A DNA stretch of 64,000 nt from Epichloe hybrida. Taxonomy: Eukaryota; Ascomycota; Sordariomycetes; Hypocreales; Clavicipitaceae. Position 1 is the first letter of the stretch. Each line of letters opens with the position of its first letter. Positions 47,096 through 57,881 of the stretch are shown piece after piece. Position numbers and translations under genes: made by a program. Under the pieces are notes generated by a model. The model was not told where the DNA came from. It searched no databases and saw only the letters and a list, made by a program, of their open reading frames with translations. The DNA lies in assembly GCA_019022495.1 (NCBI GenBank), contig JAFEKR010000051.1, positions 223,341 to 287,340 of the forward strand. Reading direction: 5' to 3'.

Positions 47096-47805
47096 GTGGG
47101 AGGCGAGCCTGTGGCTAGGGCTTCGGGCCGCCATGACAAGACGTTCCAGTTCTAGTATGAGCATCGATATAGTGGCATAATGTGAGCAGTGAAGCACCAT
47201 TCGATTTGTTGGCGTTGACTTATCAGCATATTTTGTGATTCGTGGGAACAGCACATGGTTGATTCCCGGGGAGTCGAATCGTTTTCAGTCAGGATTCAAT
47301 TCACCTACATCCATAATCAGAGAGCATGCAGCACAGCACAGCACAGCACAGTAGTAACAGCATGAATGATAACATGCACATGTAGCTTCATAAGCGTAGC
47401 CTCGTGCGGATATATTCCTTCCTAAAAATAAGAAGAAAGGAAACCTGTTTCCTACGTGACGTGGGAGAATTTCAACTTGCACATGTCTCATACCCGTGAG
47501 CCCGCACATCATGTAACGATTTATACCCGCTGTCATGCAAAGAACAAAACAGAGAAGAAGAAGTGGGCGAGGACCAAAAAAAAAGACAGAGGCAACATGT
47601 ACGGCACCCTCATAACGTTCTTCTTGGCCCCCACGCCAAAAAGAAGCTTTTCTCAGACTGCTCGTAATCCCTGTCAATAACAAAACAGTCATGTCCCATA
47701 AAGTGGCCTTCCGTATGGTTGATGGCCACCATCACAAAACGGGCAAGGGACAAAAAAGGAGGTGATAGGCCTCAAAGGGGCATGTTCAAGATCAATGGTC
47801 TTTTA
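47096..47805. other. convergent intergenic spacer with pentamer repeat
   Basis: Holds about five GCACA/CAGCA units near 47330-47351. No coding frame is supported. Both flanking genes end here. Confidence 0.6.
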
Positions 47806-50605
47806 CTAATCATCCATGGGTTTGTCCTCAAGAGTGACTCCTCGTGTAGGTGTGCCTTCTGGTGGCGGCGTGCTGGGCACCCTCTTGCCGCCGACAAACT
47901 TCGTGCCGATGCGACTGCCACTATCTCTTTTCTCTCCATCACTGTCGTTTCCTTTGCCCTGTGGTGAGCCGTTTGCAACCTCTGCGATGGCGACGCTTTC
48001 AGGGCCTGGGACGTCCAGAGACGCTCGCTTGAAACGGCCTTCGATGCTGCCCATACTACCCAAGCTGCTTCGGTTTCGTTCGGCAGTCGTTGGGCTGGTT
48101 TGGATAGGGAACCGAGTGTCTGGTCCCCCGCTGCTCCTGTCGCGTCGGTGTCCTCGAGGGCCTGGGCCTGGGCTTGTTGCTCGGCTTCGCGAGGCGCTGG
48201 CCTTTTCTAGCAGAGCGCGATTGCGCTCTTCCACCAGCGCCTTTCTGTTACTTTCATCGGTACTAATCGCGCGGGGGCGGTTTCCGCTGACTGAAGATGA
48301 ATGGTTCAATGTAGACATGCGCTTCAGCTCGCTGAAAATGGCTTCCTTGTGAGCAAACAGATCCCGGACAAGTCGCGCTGCGTGTTTCTCCTCCAATGTG
48401 AGAGATGTCTCGGTTCGAGGTCTTAGGATACATGGTGCTAGAGAGGATGCTAAAGACGCCACATACTCCTCATCGGCCGACGTTAGGTCAATCAAGCGGG
48501 TAAAGTGGTTCATGCAAGCGTCCAAAGTGGCGATGTTGGTCAATCGCAACTGTGACAGGGTTTGTTGAAGGACGGCGACCCGTGATGCCTCCGTAGCATC
48601 TGCAGTTGGAGTGGTATAAATGGTACGAATGATTTCATATACATGTGCGCTGACAAGAGAATCTAGGTTGTGGTACTCCTTGTTAGTGTGTTGATTTCTC
48701 AGAAACTCTTCTTTTGGCTTGGAAAGAAATGAAAAAGGGAGCAACTGACCAGGAAGTTCCAAGAGATAAAGTTTCAATAATCCAGCAACAGTAGGCACAT
48801 CGAATTCTTCGAAGACATCCGGTGAAATGGGCTTCCCATCATTCACCTTTGCTCGCAGTTTATGAATTCGGGTTAAAGGCACATCGACCAGCCAGACACC
48901 TCTGCGGGTTTCGTCACCTTCTAGATCTGGATAATGATGGTCCAGATATGTCAATATCGTTGTCACAATGATTGGCACGCGCTTCTTGTCTACCCTAGCA
49001 CGGGCTTCGAGATCAACGCCAAACGTCTGCTCGTCGATCTTGTTGTAATAATTCTCATACACGACCACCTTGGGGACAAAGCTGCCCGTGCGGTAGTTCT
49101 CCAAAAGATATCGCAAATCTCCTGCAGGCTGGACCGTTTCTTGAAACAGAACAAACTTGTCCACAGTTGACTGCAAGCTGGGAATCACGTTGCCAATAGT
49201 ACCGGAAAAGTCGAGAATGACGGTTTTGATGGCCTTTAACCGATCCAGCTCGCATCGTTCAAGGAATTTGAGGTGCAAAAAAATGGCCTCCTCAAGTCCG
49301 CACCGCAACTCGTCTAATTTTCGAACAGCAACCTTGTACTTCTCGTCAGCTTCTCGCGCCTCGCGGTGTAGTCGCATAGACGGCGTCTCGTTGGGATCTC
49401 TGTTGCCAAGTACATTCCAGTTGGCAAGATATTCACTGACAGTCCCAACCACGGGCGAATCTGAGCTAGCATCTAAGCCAGTGATGGGGAGCGAGAAAGT
49501 CCTATTCAGCTTCTTCTCGGGCAGTCCAGCAATTTTGAAAGATTTTGGGCGCCATTGATAGAACAGTTTAGAGCTGTTGGCAAAGGTGTTGCCGACGTTG
49601 CCAATGAGTCTCAAGAGACCGTTGGAAATCAGATCCTGACCTATGCGCTCAGCATAGCTCACGCTGGTAATGGCCATGCTCCGCTGAAGATACTCGACGA
49701 TATCAGAGCCTGCTGATGTATTCAAGTAAGTGCCCAAAATAGGAACCTTGGTTTCACCCATTTTGATGGTAGAGAGCATGTGTGAAAGGATTTTCTTAAG
49801 CTGTTCAGGCTGGTATACTTCGTCACCGATTTCGAACAATTCCTCGTCATCAGACACTTCCTCCTCTTTATGGGTCTGAACCTTGATCTCAGGAATTTTA
49901 GCCTGGTTGGCCGGTGGGCTGGTCTCGGGATCCTGAAATCCTAGCTTATTTTCCTCTTCCAAATCTTCGACCAGTCGGCACTTGTTGAAGTAATTCGAGC
50001 GGAGCTTTCGTACGGTATCGGCCTGTCGATCATGCGCCTTGATGCGGCCCTGAAGTTCGTCTTGCGAATCTTGGATACGAGCCTCGTGAGAATCACACCA
50101 CCGAGAGAATGGGTTGACCACCAAGTCCCTTATGCTTTGTGCGATTCGCTGGTGGCTTCGCGCGGCATCTTGCATTTCAGTTCGCATACCGTCGTACGCC
50201 TGCATGAGAGCAAAAGAAAGGTGTTGTTAGTGACAGGTCGCGACCAGAACAACAAGCAAGCATCGGGGGCTCATGCATTTCAGTGTTGGAACTGGCGAGG
50301 ACTCACTTTTCGAACAGTGGCACCATCGTCTCTTGAGAATCCACCATTGATTTTGTCCACGGATGGCGCAATGTCAGACAAGCGCTGCCCATACGTTTCC
50401 TCGGCCTCCGCACGCAGTCGAGCTAATATAAGAACCTGCCGGTTCTCCATTATACCTTGCTGAAGCTTCCCGAACAAGACGCCAAGTCCTAACAAATTAT
50501 ATTAGTTTTGGCGTAATCGAAGCCGTTTGAAAAACAAAACAATAATGGAAAGGACCAACCTGCGGCATAATCGCCAGACCAGAAGGAGTCTGCAAAGCCG
50601 GGCAT
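47806..50605 (-). CDS. RGD2: F-BAR/DEP/RhoGAP protein, Rgd2-like
   Basis: GTPase-activating protein for Rho-type GTPases (yeast Rgd2 acts on Cdc42/Rho5; fission yeast Rga8 is similar), at the cortex. Exons on the minus strand: 50605-50560, 50488-50307 and 50199-47806, 873 residues. Order: FCH/F-BAR start MPGFADSFWSGDYAAGLGV with coiled coil to about residue 160; DEP domain around KVPILGTYLNTSAGSDIVEY to KLFYQW (about residues 210-300); second F-BAR coil half; RhoGAP domain from FGVDLEARAR through VWLVDVPLTRIHKLRAKVN (the DVPLTRIHKL segment replaces the usual arginine-finger wording GIFR.SG), VAGLLKLYLLELPGQLLPF and LASSLAPCILRP. The tail of 170 residues is Ser/Arg/Pro-rich. The first donor, GTTGGT, is weak but the join is in frame. 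Confidence 0.88.
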
Positions 50606-51642
50606 TTTGAACTACCAGCGCGGCGTCGCACACCACAACTGCACGCAATTTATGTAGGGCTTGTCGTCCGCACTAAAGTGGCAGTGTTGTGGCCGTAGCA
50701 CTTTGTGCTTTCGTATGCAATGAAAATCTCTGGGTCGTAATATCGCAGCTCTTGGAACTTGTGGCAGGTCGTGGTCTCCAACGAAGGGGGCGAGTTCCCG
50801 CGAAGCTCGTGGTTGTAACTGGAGCGTTGTTGACGTACGTAGGTCGGGCCGCAGGCGCAAGCGATGATGTGGCTCCTCGACCTCGTAAAGTGAATGCAAT
50901 GCAATCGCTCAACGGACGAAGTCAACAAAGTCAGGAACGAGTGAATAAGAGAGCAGTGCACGCAAATGGCTGCGCAAGAACTAGCCAACTCCAAATAGCT
51001 CAAACGACGAGAATGATGTTCATAAATTGTCAATGGCTAGAAGTGCAAGAGAGCCAGACTGAGTTGGCGGAGGAGCTGAGAGAAGTTGTTGGATCAACAA
51101 GCTCCTCCCTCCCGGCTGGTTGGTGGCACAGCCCAGCCAGCCAGCTGCCTGACCAGATGCCAGACCAGCCACGACCACTTATTAACCAGCAGACTGTTTC
51201 CGCCTGGTGGCTGGCAGTGAAGGTGCAGCCGCCGGCGCCGGCTCAGCCGCTCAGGGGTCCTGTCTCGTCTGTGTCGCCGCTGACGACGGGTACCTGTCTG
51301 CACAGTGCAGGGAAACCAAATACGGGTAAGCCGGCAAGGCAATGTCCGGTAATTAGATAGAATATCATGCTCGGCAGTTTGGGCGCCCCCTCTTACTCGT
51401 TTGCCACCCTCGCCAGCAAGTCACTGCATCTTGGCTTTCACTTATTTCATTTATTTCGTTTTTTATTTCATTTCAGTACGTGCGCTGCAAGCATCGATGA
51501 GGATGAACATCGTCTTGGCGACTGGTACAGACATCTTAGCATCTCACAAAGCAGACACGATGTCTCAAGATCAAGCTCCTGCAACCCATTTCGGAACGTT
51601 GGTCTTATTTGTTCCTTCTATACTCCGTACTGACTGCAATAT
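50606..51642. other. intergenic, RhoGAP promoter side and pseudogene flank
   Basis: No trusted gene. There are overlapping frames up to 223 codons (50689-51360) with no known domain. A patch of CCAG/CAGC-rich sequence lies at 51118-51200. Confidence 0.5.
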
Positions 51643-52177
51643 AATAGCGATGATACCATACTTGATGCTTTGGGTGGTACAAGTGACTTGTCCAGCTCCA
51701 AAGTTCCCATCATTTGCTCCCACAGCTCTGCCTACAGTATCTGCCCACATTCGCGTAACTTCGAGGACCATATTCTAAAGCTAGTCAAGAAATGAAAATC
51801 TATCTTCATGGTCAACATCAGTCCTGGCTTCATCTTATGCGTGAATTTTGACAAAGAAAATGGTCTTTCCTGATGACACTCCCGCCAACGCTACCTTGGA
51901 TCGGGCTGTTGCAGACATTCTACATGTCGGAGACCTTGTTGGTTTTGACCACGTTGATATTGGCATTACTCAGTTGACTAAGGGATTTGAAGATGTCACG
52001 GACTACCCCAACCAAATTGCTGCTCTACTGCGAGCTGGCGTGAGTGACCGGGATGCTGCCAAGATTGCTGGTGGCAATTTGCTTCGGCACGAAGTACAGG
52101 TCGGTCGTTCTGCACAGATGAAAGCGGGAAATGTGCCGGCCATGGAGGAGGATGTTGCGTCATTGGCACCTAACTAA
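51643..52177 (+). pseudogene. C-terminal remnant of membrane dipeptidase (peptidase M19)
   Basis: The active family hydrolyses dipeptides with two zinc ions. Here the left part, frame of 51643, reads DALGG then [18 protein letters not shown], the conserved metal-site region. It meets a TGA at 51793-51795, where the family has an Arg codon such as CGA, then continues in the same frame to MVNISPGFILCVN. A one-base shift near 51868 moves the reading to the frame of PDDTPANATLDRAV, which carries on to HVGDLVGFDHVDIGIT and GFEDVTDYPNQIAALLRAGVSDRDAAKIAGGNLLR, stop 52175-52177. The conserved DFDG segment after the HV.IG motif is missing. The N-terminal half is absent upstream. One nonsense change, one shift and one internal loss make this a dead gene. 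I give no restored sequence. Confidence 0.85.
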
Positions 52178-52516
52178 ATCACACGACATACCGCTCTCAG
52201 AATTGACAGAGAGTCAAGAGCTGGATATAATGTGTAGTGTCTAAAACTCACTTCATGTAATCGTACAAAGGTTTCTATATATACTCTTGTACAGTCCAGC
52301 AGGGCTCTATAAATAGGACGCCATGCTATGCTCTGAAATGCCCCCAATATGTCTGCCATTGACCCCGGGTATATGGTCATGAGCTTGTGACATACCGGGT
52401 TCAGAAGCTTGCTCCCGCCTGAATGTGATGTCGTTCGATAAGGAAGGCTTCCACGAAAGTTATGTGACTTAAAGCGTCCAAGCTATTCAGGAGTCTGCTC
52501 GATGAGTCGATTGTGC
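52178..52516. other. intergenic, 3' sides of pseudogene and uS13m
   Basis: No feature beyond ordinary AT-rich 3' sequence. Confidence 0.5.
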
Positions 52517-53027
52517 TTAGGATCGTCGGTCGACCCTGTTGAGCTTGTTGGCAGTGGCCGTTTGTGTTCTTGTTCGTTGACCGCGCACCGGCAGACCCAT
52601 CGCATGACGACGGCCGCGGAACGAACCAATGTCTTTTAATCTTCTAATATTATCTTGTACCACCCTCCTCGCATCGGTTTCGATCGTCATTTGCGATAAT
52701 TCAGCCGTCAAGGATGTGACGGTTCTAGGACTAAGGGAGCCGATCTTGGCGAGCTTGTGAATCGAGTATTTTGCCATAATTCGGGAGGCAGTTGTTGATC
52801 CTAAAGCGTAGAATGACTCAAGGGCTTTCTATGTCGTGCTTTTTAGCGCCGTTCGGTTCGCCATGCCGTGATTGCAGATGGAAGGGGATACGCTTATTAC
52901 CTTTACGAGCTTGCCCTCGTTAAAGTTGACCCCGAGAACGAACACCTGTTGGAAGAGACTCGTGAGCGACTTGGGAAGGAGGGGAGGGACTATCCCGTGG
53001 GAGTTGTCAACGTTAGAGACTTACCAT
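52517..53027 (-). CDS. SWS2: mitochondrial small ribosomal subunit protein uS13m
   Basis: Component of the mitochondrial ribosome small-subunit head that contacts the P-site tRNA region. Exons on the minus strand: 53027-53025 (only ATG), 52945-52901 (15 codons) and 52828-52517, 119 residues. Family blocks: VNFNEGKLVKKALESFYALG, ASRIMAKYSIHKLAKIGSLS, DNIRRLKDIGSFRGRRHAMG, LPVRGQRTRTQT. The reading before the last exon is fixed by the GTAATA donor at 52900 and the CATAG acceptor. The donor GTAAGT follows the ATG immediately, and the next exon begins with a Val codon right after CAG. All three exons are multiples of three. A start at the internal Met of the last exon would lose the first third of the domain. 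Confidence 0.9.
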
Positions 53028-53976
53028 GTTGATGATATATAATTCAGAGCCAATACTAAAGACGCTGACTTGAACTTACTTGGTCTTTCAACGCTTCGCG
53101 ACTTTTAAAATTGAAGCTCGAAATAGAGAAGAAGAACGTGTGGTCGACAAGTCAACTAGTTCGCCTATGCAATATAATTGGCTAGAGAAAAGTGAGCGGG
53201 CCCGCATATTTGCTTCCCCACTTCTGGCAATCAATCGCGCCTCGCGCTCGTGGAGAGTGCCACTCTGCAGGCTCGACTAGAGGTTGTTGGATAAAACTCA
53301 AAAGATTCAAACTTGATGAGGCAGAAATTAACCAGTTATCATTTCACGACTAATTTCATTGGCTAATAAAAAACAAATTGCAGAAGACGTTTAGTTTAAG
53401 TTAGTCAAAAGTGTGCTAGGAGCATGCAAAAGGGCAACTACCTTAGTCTACTACACTAATTCTCGTGCCTTTCCTCTGTGATAAGACTGACCAGGAAGTG
53501 CCTTGATTGATTCAGACAATGAAGTGAATTAGTTGCTATAAGCTGTAGATCAGAATGAGCTATCGAACTGCGATACACACGAATGGGGGGAATTATGGCA
53601 ATTCCACTAAAGCGTGCCTTTGAACCCTCATTATCTTTTCTCTTTTCTGTAACAAAGACAAGACTGCCACTAGAATCTGGTCAGATCTGGTTAGATCTGG
53701 TTAGATCTGGTTATTAGAGCACTTGCTAATAAACCTGATCCCACCTAATACTGCTTTCGCCAGCGGAACAGGAAACCCCTGCGCATAGACCCCCCGCTGC
53801 GCTTTCGGCGGGGAAGCTTGAAACGCTTTGAGCTTAGGTGCTTAGGTACAGGTGTCCGCTCCTCCCACTCGCCCACTGTCCCGACCTTGATCTTCTTCTC
53901 TTCCGCGTCTTCATCTTCCATTGAAAAAAAATAAGTCGATTGCTCTCTGAGTCTGTCGAATTCTAGACCATCCAAA
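53028..53976. other. divergent promoter (uS13m / cyclophilin B)
   Basis: 949 bp, AT-rich in the middle. A decamer TTAGATCTGG with a TCAGATCTGG variant is repeated in tandem, about 4 units at 53673-53713. The ER cyclophilin promoter side (53880-53976) is pyrimidine rich with AAA just before ATG. No gene. Confidence 0.6.
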
Positions 53977-54752
53977 ATGCTTAATCTAAGGCGACTCATT
54001 GCCTCTTTCGCCCTCCTTGTCGGAGTTGGCCTGGTTCTCTTCTCCCAGACTGCCGAGGCGGCCCAGGGACCCAAGATCACCCACAAGGTCTACTTCGACA
54101 TTGAGCATGGCGGTAAGCCATTGGGTCGCGTGGTGTTTGGTCTGTATGGAAAGACTGTTCCCAAGACCGCCGAGAACTTCCGTGCCTTGGCTACCGGTGA
54201 GAAGGGATTCGGCTACCAGGGCTCTACTTTCCACCGTGTCATCAAGAAGTTCATGATCCAGGGAGGTGACTTTACCAAAGGTGACGGAACTGGTGGGCAA
54301 TCCAGTAAGTTATGCCTGCCATTATTTCTGGCAAACATCCCTGTGCCGAGCCCATTGACTAATCATGCGATTCTTTGCAGTCTACGGCGAAAAGTTCAAG
54401 GACGAGAACTTCAAGCTCAGGCACACCAAGAGTGGTCTTCTCTCCATGGCTAACGCCGGTGTTGACACCAACGGCTCCCAATTTTTCATCACCACCGTTC
54501 CCACGTCGTAAGTTCATACAACAATGTGCTCAATCCCTCAGGAATATGGTCCCAGTAATACTGACTATCGGTTTCATCAGCTGGCTCGATGGCCGCCACG
54601 TTGTCTTTGGTGAAGTCCTCGAGGGCTTCGAGATTATCCAGCAGATCGAGAATGCTGAGACCTCAGCAGGCGACAAGCCTGTAGAGACTGTCAAGATTGT
54701 CAAGAGTGGCGAGCTTGAGGTCCCTCCTGAAGGTATTCACGTCGAGCTTTGA
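53977..54752 (+). CDS. cypB: ER peptidyl-prolyl isomerase, cyclophilin B
   Basis: Catalyses cis-trans isomerisation of prolyl bonds in the secretory pathway. Exons 53977-54304, 54381-54507 and 54581-54752, 208 residues. Signal peptide: [18 protein letters not shown] with cleavage likely after AEA (residue about 28). The cyclophilin fold is complete: [20 protein letters not shown] with catalytic Arg, GSQFFITTV, and [12 protein letters not shown] with the Trp of the cyclosporin pocket. This form ends in HVEL, a plausible KDEL/HDEL-type retrieval signal, giving a soluble lumenal enzyme. A GTATTC donor lies 20 bases before the stop; splicing from it to 54835 would replace the end by a membrane-spanning tail (see separate entry). 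Which form dominates cannot be told from DNA. Confidence 0.93.
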
Positions 54753-54834
54753 GATCCTTTTGCGGCTCTTCACAAATCCAAACTATCTGAAATTCACCCG
54801 ATGTCGGTGTGCTGATGTGTATGGGATTAATCAG

Positions 54835-55037
54835 GCCTCTATGGCTCAGCTGGATGGGCCGATGGTGTTGTACCCATTGAAAACGACGTGACTGCTGCAG
54901 TCAAGGCTCCGGAAGGATTGCCATTCTTACAGAAGATCGCCGTCTTTGGATTTGTGCTCGTCGCTCTTATGTTCTGCATTCGTCGTCGCAAGTCTTCCCA
55001 CAAGAACAACTTCGACTTGGAAAAGACAAATGCCTGA
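54835..55037 (+). CDS. cypB: alternative last exon of cyclophilin B with transmembrane tail
   Basis: Intron 54733-54834 (102 nt; GT..AG, GCTGAT and ATTAAT near the acceptor TCAG) joins codon GAA-G to GC at 54835. The reading then stays open for 67 codons to TGA at 55035-55037. The predicted tail begins GLYGSAGWADGVVPI, then has a hydrophobic segment (KIAVFGFVLVALMFCI) followed by the basic cluster RRRKSSHKNN and ends EKTNA. That is a classic single-pass anchor with a short basic cytosolic end, giving a 269-residue membrane form in place of the HVEL form. An open, well-composed reading exactly in the spliced frame is hard to explain by chance. Confidence 0.75.
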
Positions 55038-55104
55038 ACGTTGCCTCCGCAGGCAAAATGTAGAACATGTAACAATAGCAGGATCTATTACTTCGTCATG
55101 CCTC

Positions 55105-55110
55105 AATAAA
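55105..55110 (+). terminator. polyadenylation signal AATAAA
   Basis: Perfect AATAAA about 70 bases after the alternative stop and about 350 after the HVEL stop. This suggests that the cyclophilin B mRNA runs through the alternative exon in either case. Confidence 0.5.
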
Positions 55111-55495
55111 CTTTCTCTGAAATAAAATTTCTTCAATCTTGGGCGTCCAATCATTTGTTAATGACAACACAGTCTCAGCGCGATTTGACCATCGCCCTAA
55201 TCAATTTTTGCCATAACTCCCAGTCTTTGACTCCTTGTCTGGAACATGGGTTGGGTTGGGTTTGTAGCGTGAATGGACCCCCGTCACGTGGGGCTGCATG
55301 GTAGTGAACTCGCATCCATCGGGAAAGTAAAAAAGTTGTAGGTTTGGCGGCTAGCTTACAGCAAAACCTGAGTACATTTGACAACTTGCCCTGGCATTCG
55401 AATTTTCTCGAATAAAGAGGCCTCTAGGGTCAAGAGTAATCTCGCTCGACGTAACGCCTCTTCTTGCGGTCCACATCTCTCCATAATCTTTCACA
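55111..55495. other. intergenic, TRM112 promoter
   Basis: No gene; ordinary promoter-like sequence up to the TRM112 ATG. Confidence 0.5.
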
Positions 55496-56123
55496 ATGAA
55501 GGTCCTTAGTCTCAATTTTTTGACTTGCGCCGCAAAGGCATGCAAGAGCTCTTCTGATTCATATCCGCTTCACCCCAAGGACGCCGAGCTAGTTCAAGAC
55601 GAGATCGACCTCAATACCCAGATGATCATCAATGTATTGCCGCGCTTGGACTGGGCAGCTTTGCGGACCACGTCCTCCGAGGTACGTTGTTCAAACTTGA
55701 CGTGTTTTTCTTTTCCCGGGGCCCCGGCTCGATGGAGGCAGAACGGCGGAAATGCTTTCAAATTTATCTACTTGGGAGAATAGGAAGGATAGGGGTTGAA
55801 ATCATTCCCATCTCCCTCGTTCTATCCATCTATTTCTATTCTCTCCCGCTCCGTCTCTTTATTTACCTTGTCGCTGCGCATTACGTGATGAGTTTGCGAG
55901 GCTTGCCTAACACTTCGGGTAATAGCTTGGATTTCCAGTCCTTCCAGAGCAGCCTCCTACTGCAGAGGAACTCGAGGCTGATGAGAAGACGTTGAAAGAT
56001 TTGCATCATTTGCTGTTGGAAACGCAGATGTCGGAGGGGAAGCTGGTATGCGGCAACTGTGGGCATGAATACTTTGTGAAGGAGGGCATTGCGAACTTCT
56101 TGCTACCGAGTCATTTGGTCTAA
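55496..56123 (+). CDS. TRM112: methyltransferase activator subunit TRM112
   Basis: Small zinc-binding partner that stabilises several methyltransferases (Trm9, Trm11, Mtq2, Bud23) acting on tRNA, rRNA and eRF1. Exons 55496-55681 and 55926-56123, 127 residues. The N-terminus MKVLSLNFLTCAAKACKSS carries Cys residues of the zinc site, and the C-terminal exon carries VCGNCGHEYFVKEGIANFLL. The middle part LHPKDAELVQDEIDLN and INVLPRLDW match family blocks. The acceptor AATAG at 55921-55925 gives LGFPVLPEQPP in frame; a later CAG does not. The long intron (244 nt) has TA-poor, pyrimidine-rich content but no coding. Confidence 0.93.
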
Positions 56124-56562
56124 ACTGAAGAGTATTGAAAGTGGGTTTGGTACATTGCATGATTGAGATGAGCTCTAGGAAAAGGCGGTCGGTGATGCAG
56201 ACTTGTTTCTTGTTAAATTTGACCGGTTGCCATCAGTAGTCTGGTTGGCGCGCACGGAGTTAGATAGAGAGATGCATTTATTTCCTGGAAAGAGTATACT
56301 TTAGCACGTTGGAATCTGGTGCCATACTTTGACAACATTATCAAACTTCCCTTTAAAAACCCCCGTTTTCCGTTAAAAAAAGTGCACAACTGTGATGTGA
56401 GTTCATTTCACTGTATTCGATTTCACGCCCAATGACAATGGTCCCTGGCTACATCCGCGTCCGAGAAGCAATCCATAACTCCATGTTTGTGTTAAATGTG
56501 TATGTTTTACAGTACAAGTGGGCTCAATTCCATTCGAGGTGTTGCTGACAGGTTCTCGCCAA
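56124..56562. other. convergent intergenic spacer
   Basis: 3' regions of TRM112 (+) and BIG1 (-). No frame worth naming. Confidence 0.55.
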
Positions 56563-57561
56563 TTACTGTTGCTTTTTCTGCGCTGCAGGGCCCATTTCCT
56601 TGTCAAATGCACCATACGAGACTTCCAGACTGGCAAGGCCTCTAATACCAGCGCCGAGAATAGACAAAAGAACAAGTGCGACGATAATACCCATGAAAAT
56701 GCCTGTGACATCTCGTCAGTTTTCAGTAGTACGTACGGGGGTCCATGAGAAGCGCGTTATACCTGGAGTAAAGAATTGGTACTTCTCGAAGAGAGGTCGT
56801 GTGTCGCGCTCGGTTCTGTTTGCTTTTTGCATCGAAGCGGCGCCATCAAGACTTCTTCTTAAGTCGGTATGAAGCGGCTCAATGAACTCCGAATCATATA
56901 ATGGTTCTCTGGGAGTCGCATAGAACAGAATGGTATAACTGTTGGCAGAGGCCATTTCAAAGTCGAGAGCAATCGAAGAATCTGCATCAATTGCCACTTA
57001 GTTTTTTCCAACTTCGGGTGACATAGATGGGATCCAAGCACTTACCACTTGTGTCGAGAGCCTGGCTCCTGTCACCAGATAGTGATTGAAGCGGCTGCGC
57101 ATTTATCTTGACCACCTTTCCTTTCTTGTTGCAAGATGATTTGATGTGTTGCACGAATCCAGCAGATGTGACGTCTCCGACGACTTCGGCCGCGGTGTAT
57201 TTTCCCTTCACGCGAGCATCCTTCACAGCTTTGCACAGGTGTGGCATGGCGCAACCATCCTGAGTCCAGAAGTCTGCTGCGTTAATGCCGGGCTGTGTCA
57301 CTATAAGGTAACGGTCGGTCGGACATCCAGCGAGGAAATCTTTGGTGAACTTGATGGCTTCAGAGCTTGTCTGTATCTTGTTCGCGCTAGGAGTTTCTTC
57401 GATGCTGCGATGAGAGTCAGCTACTGCTTCGACGGCGCTGTATTTCCCAGGCGGGAGTAAGCTTACTTGGACGTTGACAGTAGCACCCACGGAGAAGAAT
57501 CTGAGAAGGCCACAGCTGTTCTGCAAAGCGCCAGTGCGCCTACAATAGTATAGAAACGCAT
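56563..57561 (-). CDS. BIG1: BIG1 / V-ATPase accessory (S1-like) ER protein
   Basis: ER type I membrane protein required for beta-1,6-glucan formation in yeast and related to V-ATPase assembly factor Voa1/Ac45. Exons on the minus strand: 57561-57467, 57386-57046, 56996-56763 and 56702-56563, 269 residues. Signal peptide MRFYTIVGALALCRTAVAFS, then SPWVLLSTSK typical of the family. Two Cys pairs are visible (GCPTDRY, GCAMPHLC, SSCNKKGK). The C-terminal anchor GIFMGIIVALVLLSILGAGI is followed by the highly conserved tail SLEVSYGAFDKEMGPAAQKK. Exon 3 has two in-frame acceptors 15 bases apart (AAG at 56997-56999, or GCAG before ATTC), giving 269 or 264 residues. Confidence 0.9.
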
Positions 57562-57881
57562 GGTGGACGATGGTAAACCTAGCTGCCAGCTTGTCGTATG
57601 GTCAGGAAAGCCATCTGAGTTCCATCAACTCACCGTGACGACGGGACGTGGATACAGCGTGCTGCCTTTCTTACGTAAGTGACATCTTGCTCAAACACAG
57701 TGCTCCACTTTATTATGCCGCGACAACAAGAGCCACATTGCCAGGTGGGCCAGTCAGTACTTGATCGGAGCAGGGAAGAAAAAAAGTTGATGTCTCCAAC
57801 AACAGCTTTTCATAAATTGAACTTCTCTAAAACGAACACCCACGAACAGATTTTGGGTAGCATTTTGCCCTAGGGTTCACA
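57562..57881. other. divergent promoter (BIG1 / RRP17)
   Basis: 320 bp shared by two divergent genes. No further feature. Confidence 0.55.

Noticed and set aside
50689..51360. 223-codon frame on the + strand
   Set aside because: No recognisable motif; overlaps equally long frames on the other strand and includes the promoter side of the RhoGAP gene.
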